Source: JBLNBU01 sp050260215 (GTDB lineage: Bacteria > Pseudomonadota > Alphaproteobacteria > Rhodospirillales > Magnetospirillaceae). Taken from it: a stretch of 24,215 nucleotides of DNA. The stretch is taken from contig JBLNBU010000211.1 in NCBI GenBank assembly GCA_050260215.1, positions 1-24,215 of the forward strand, given 5' to 3'. Below the pieces are notes generated by a model. The model saw only the letters and a list, made by a program, of their open reading frames with translations. It had not been told where the DNA came from and searched no databases. Of the stretch, positions 22,933-24,215 are shown in pieces. Numbering within the stretch: position 1 is the stretch's first letter; the number at the start of each line of letters is the position of its first letter. The translations under genes and the position numbers were made by a program.

Positions 22933-24215
22933 CCGCTCCCCCCGGAAACAGCAGGACCAGATAGACGGCGGCGTAATAGGCGGCCCAGCGCAGGGCGCGC
23001 GGCCGGGCGGAGAACCAGGCGGCCAGCCGGCCGTGCTCGGCCAGCCATTCCACCGCCAGCAGGCCGACGGCCAGGCCCCCGGCCAGCACCAGCTGCGAGC
23101 GCGGCAGCCCGCCGTCGAACACCAGCGGGGTCGACGCCTTGGTAAGCGCGTTGCCCAGCAGGACGAAGGCGTCGCCGAAGGTCTTGGCGCGGAAGAACAC
23201 CCAGGCCACCACCACCGCATGGAAGGTCGCCAGCCAACCCACGAACCCGGCAAGCCGCCCGCGCGGCACCGGCAGGGCACGCCCGGCCAGCAGCACCAGG
23301 CCGTGGATGGCGCCCCAGGCGACGAAGGTCCAGCTGGCGCCGTGCCAGAACCCGCTCAGCACGAAGGTCGCCATGATGTTGGCGGCGTTGCGGCCCGCAC
23401 CCCGGCGGCTGCCGCCCAGCGGCAGATAGACGTAGTCGCGGAACCACAACGACAGCGACATGTGCCAGCGGCGCCAGAACTCGGTCGGCGACGAGGCCAG
23501 GTAGGGCCGGCGGAAATTGGGCACCAGCTCGATGCCGAACAGCCGCGCGCTGCCGCGGGCGATGTCGGTGTAGCCCGAGAAGTCGCAGTAGATCTGGAAG
23601 GCGAAGAAGTAGATGGCCAGCGTCGCCGCCAGTCCCCCGTGGTCGCCGGGATGGTCGTAGACCTGGTCGACATAGACGGCCAGGCGGTCGGCAATCACCA
23701 CCTTCTTGACCAGCCCCCACAGGATCAGCCGCAGCCCGGCGGCGACGTCGTCGTAGGTGGCAGGCCAGAAGCGGTCGAACTGACCGATCATCTCGGCCGG
23801 GCGCTCGATGGGACCGGCCACCGACTGGGGGAAGAACGCCATGTACAGGGCGACCCGGTCGAACCGCCGTTCCACCGGATAGCCGCGGTAGACGTCGACC
23901 ATGTAGGCGATGGCCTGGAAGGTATGGAACGAGATGCCGATGGGCAGGACGATGTCCAGCCAGGGCAGCGGCGGCCGACCCGCGACGTCGAGGACGGCGT
24001 TGAGGTTGCCGATGGCGAAGTTGGTGTACTTGAACCATCCCAGCAGGGCCAGTGCGGCGCCGATGCCCACGGCCAGCGTCCGCTTGCGGGCGGCGGGCGC
24101 AGCCGTCGCCACCGCCAGGCCGCCCAGGTGGGCGATGACGGTGGATGCCAGCAGCACCAGGGCGAACTCGACCCGCCAGGCCATGTAGAACCAGTAGCTG
24201 GCCGCCAGCAGCAGC
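22901..24215 (-). CDS. MBOAT-family O-acyltransferase, 5'-truncated
   Basis: The visible 437 residues lack the N-terminus; the frame stays open to the window edge with a hydrophobic run (LLLAASYWFYMAWR), as expected upstream of the AlgI-like core, so the ATG at 24184 is not the real start. AlgI/DltB-type features are plain: IGISFHTFQAIAYMVDVYRG, MAFFPQSVAGPIERP, FQIYCDFSGYTDIARG, FWRRWHMSLSLWFRDYVYLPLGG and the catalytic-histidine segment GFWHGASWTF. MBOAT proteins pass an acyl group, usually acetyl from acetyl-CoA, across the membrane to a partner. The overlapping SGNH gene downstream is that partner. Together they would O-acetylate the exported surface glycan (inferred). Confidence 0.9.
   Translation of the reverse strand, partial: LLLAASYWFYMAWRVEFALVLLASTVIAHLGGLAVATAAPAARKRTLAVGIGAALALLGWFKYTNFAIGNLNAVLDVAGRPPLPWLDIVLPIGISFHTFQAIAYMVDVYRGYPVERRFDRVALYMAFFPQSVAGPIERPAEMIGQFDRFWPATYDDVAAGLRLILWGLVKKVVIADRLAVYVDQVYDHPGDHGGLAATLAIYFFAFQIYCDFSGYTDIARGSARLFGIELVPNFRRPYLASSPTEFWRRWHMSLSLWFRDYVYLPLGGSRRGAGRNAANIMATFVLSGFWHGASWTFVAWGAIHGLVLLAGRALPVPRGRLAGFVGWLATFHAVVVAWVFFRAKTFGDAFVLLGNALTKASTPLVFDGGLPRSQLVLAGGLAVGLLAVEWLAEHGRLAAWFSARPRALRWAAYYAAVYLVLLFPGGAGARAFIYFQF

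Noticed and set aside
1..24215. tRNA, rRNA, CRISPR arrays, insertion sequences, attachment sites or phage genes.
   Set aside because: Read on both strands, none of their signatures was visible; the whole window is filled by coherent glycan-related genes of uniform composition.

Overview
The window is one dense, very GC-rich (about 70% by eye) bacterial locus for making and decorating a surface glycan. There are no RNA genes, insertion sequences, CRISPR arrays or gene-free stretches over 300 bases. GC-dominated third codon positions, ATGA/GTGA gene overlaps and the gene content fit an alphaproteobacterium, perhaps of the Rhodospirillales/Magnetospirillum type. That placement is inference, because no taxonomic marker gene is present.

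Layout. (A) 1-1535: two class I SAM-dependent methyltransferase genes run tail to tail, the first cut by the window edge. (B) 1679-5540: a four-gene plus-strand operon encodes an acyl carrier protein, a MaoC hydratase fused to a short-chain reductase, an FkbH-type HAD protein and an AAC(3)-fold N-acyltransferase. It looks like a cassette that builds an acyl group on the carrier protein and moves it to an amino sugar. (C) 5548-6429: a third methyltransferase gene on the minus strand, convergent with B and divergent from D. (D) 6566-21935: a 14-gene plus-strand run, mostly with overlapping ends. It holds a HisH/HisF ammonia-supply pair, two different N-acetyl-sugar amidotransferases, an SpsF-like cytidylyltransferase, a Gfo/Idh/MocA oxidoreductase and a 316-residue protein of unknown function. 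A nonulosonic acid module follows (NeuB, NeuC, NeuA), preceded by a likely internal promoter. Then come an SQD1/SqdB-family sugar-nucleotide enzyme, a CDP-glycerol-transferase-like GT-B protein and two polytopic membrane proteins, the second clearly GT-C-like. (E) 21901-24215: a minus-strand pair of an MBOAT acyltransferase (cut by the window edge) and a membrane-anchored SGNH protein, the usual pairing for O-acetylation of an exported glycan.

How they may work together (inference). NeuC releases a 2-epimerised amino sugar, NeuB condenses it with phosphoenolpyruvate, and NeuA activates the nonulosonic acid with CMP. HisH/HisF and the two amidotransferases would turn N-acetyl groups into acetamidino groups. 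The ACP cassette would add an unusual N-acyl group, the SQD1 homologue would supply a sulfoquinovose-like or related sugar, the methyltransferases would cap hydroxyls, and the MBOAT/SGNH pair would acetylate the product. Genes for making a 2,4-diamino-2,4,6-trideoxyhexose precursor (dehydratase, aminotransferase, N-acetyltransferase) are not in the window, so the sugar may be a sialic, legionaminic or other nonulosonic acid. Whether the product is flagellin glycan, O-antigen or capsule cannot be read here.

The most notable points are the two tandem amidotransferases served by one HisHF pair, the ACP/MaoC-SDR/FkbH/AAC(3) cassette, and the SQD1 homologue in a nonulosonate operon with a changed residue beside its active site.
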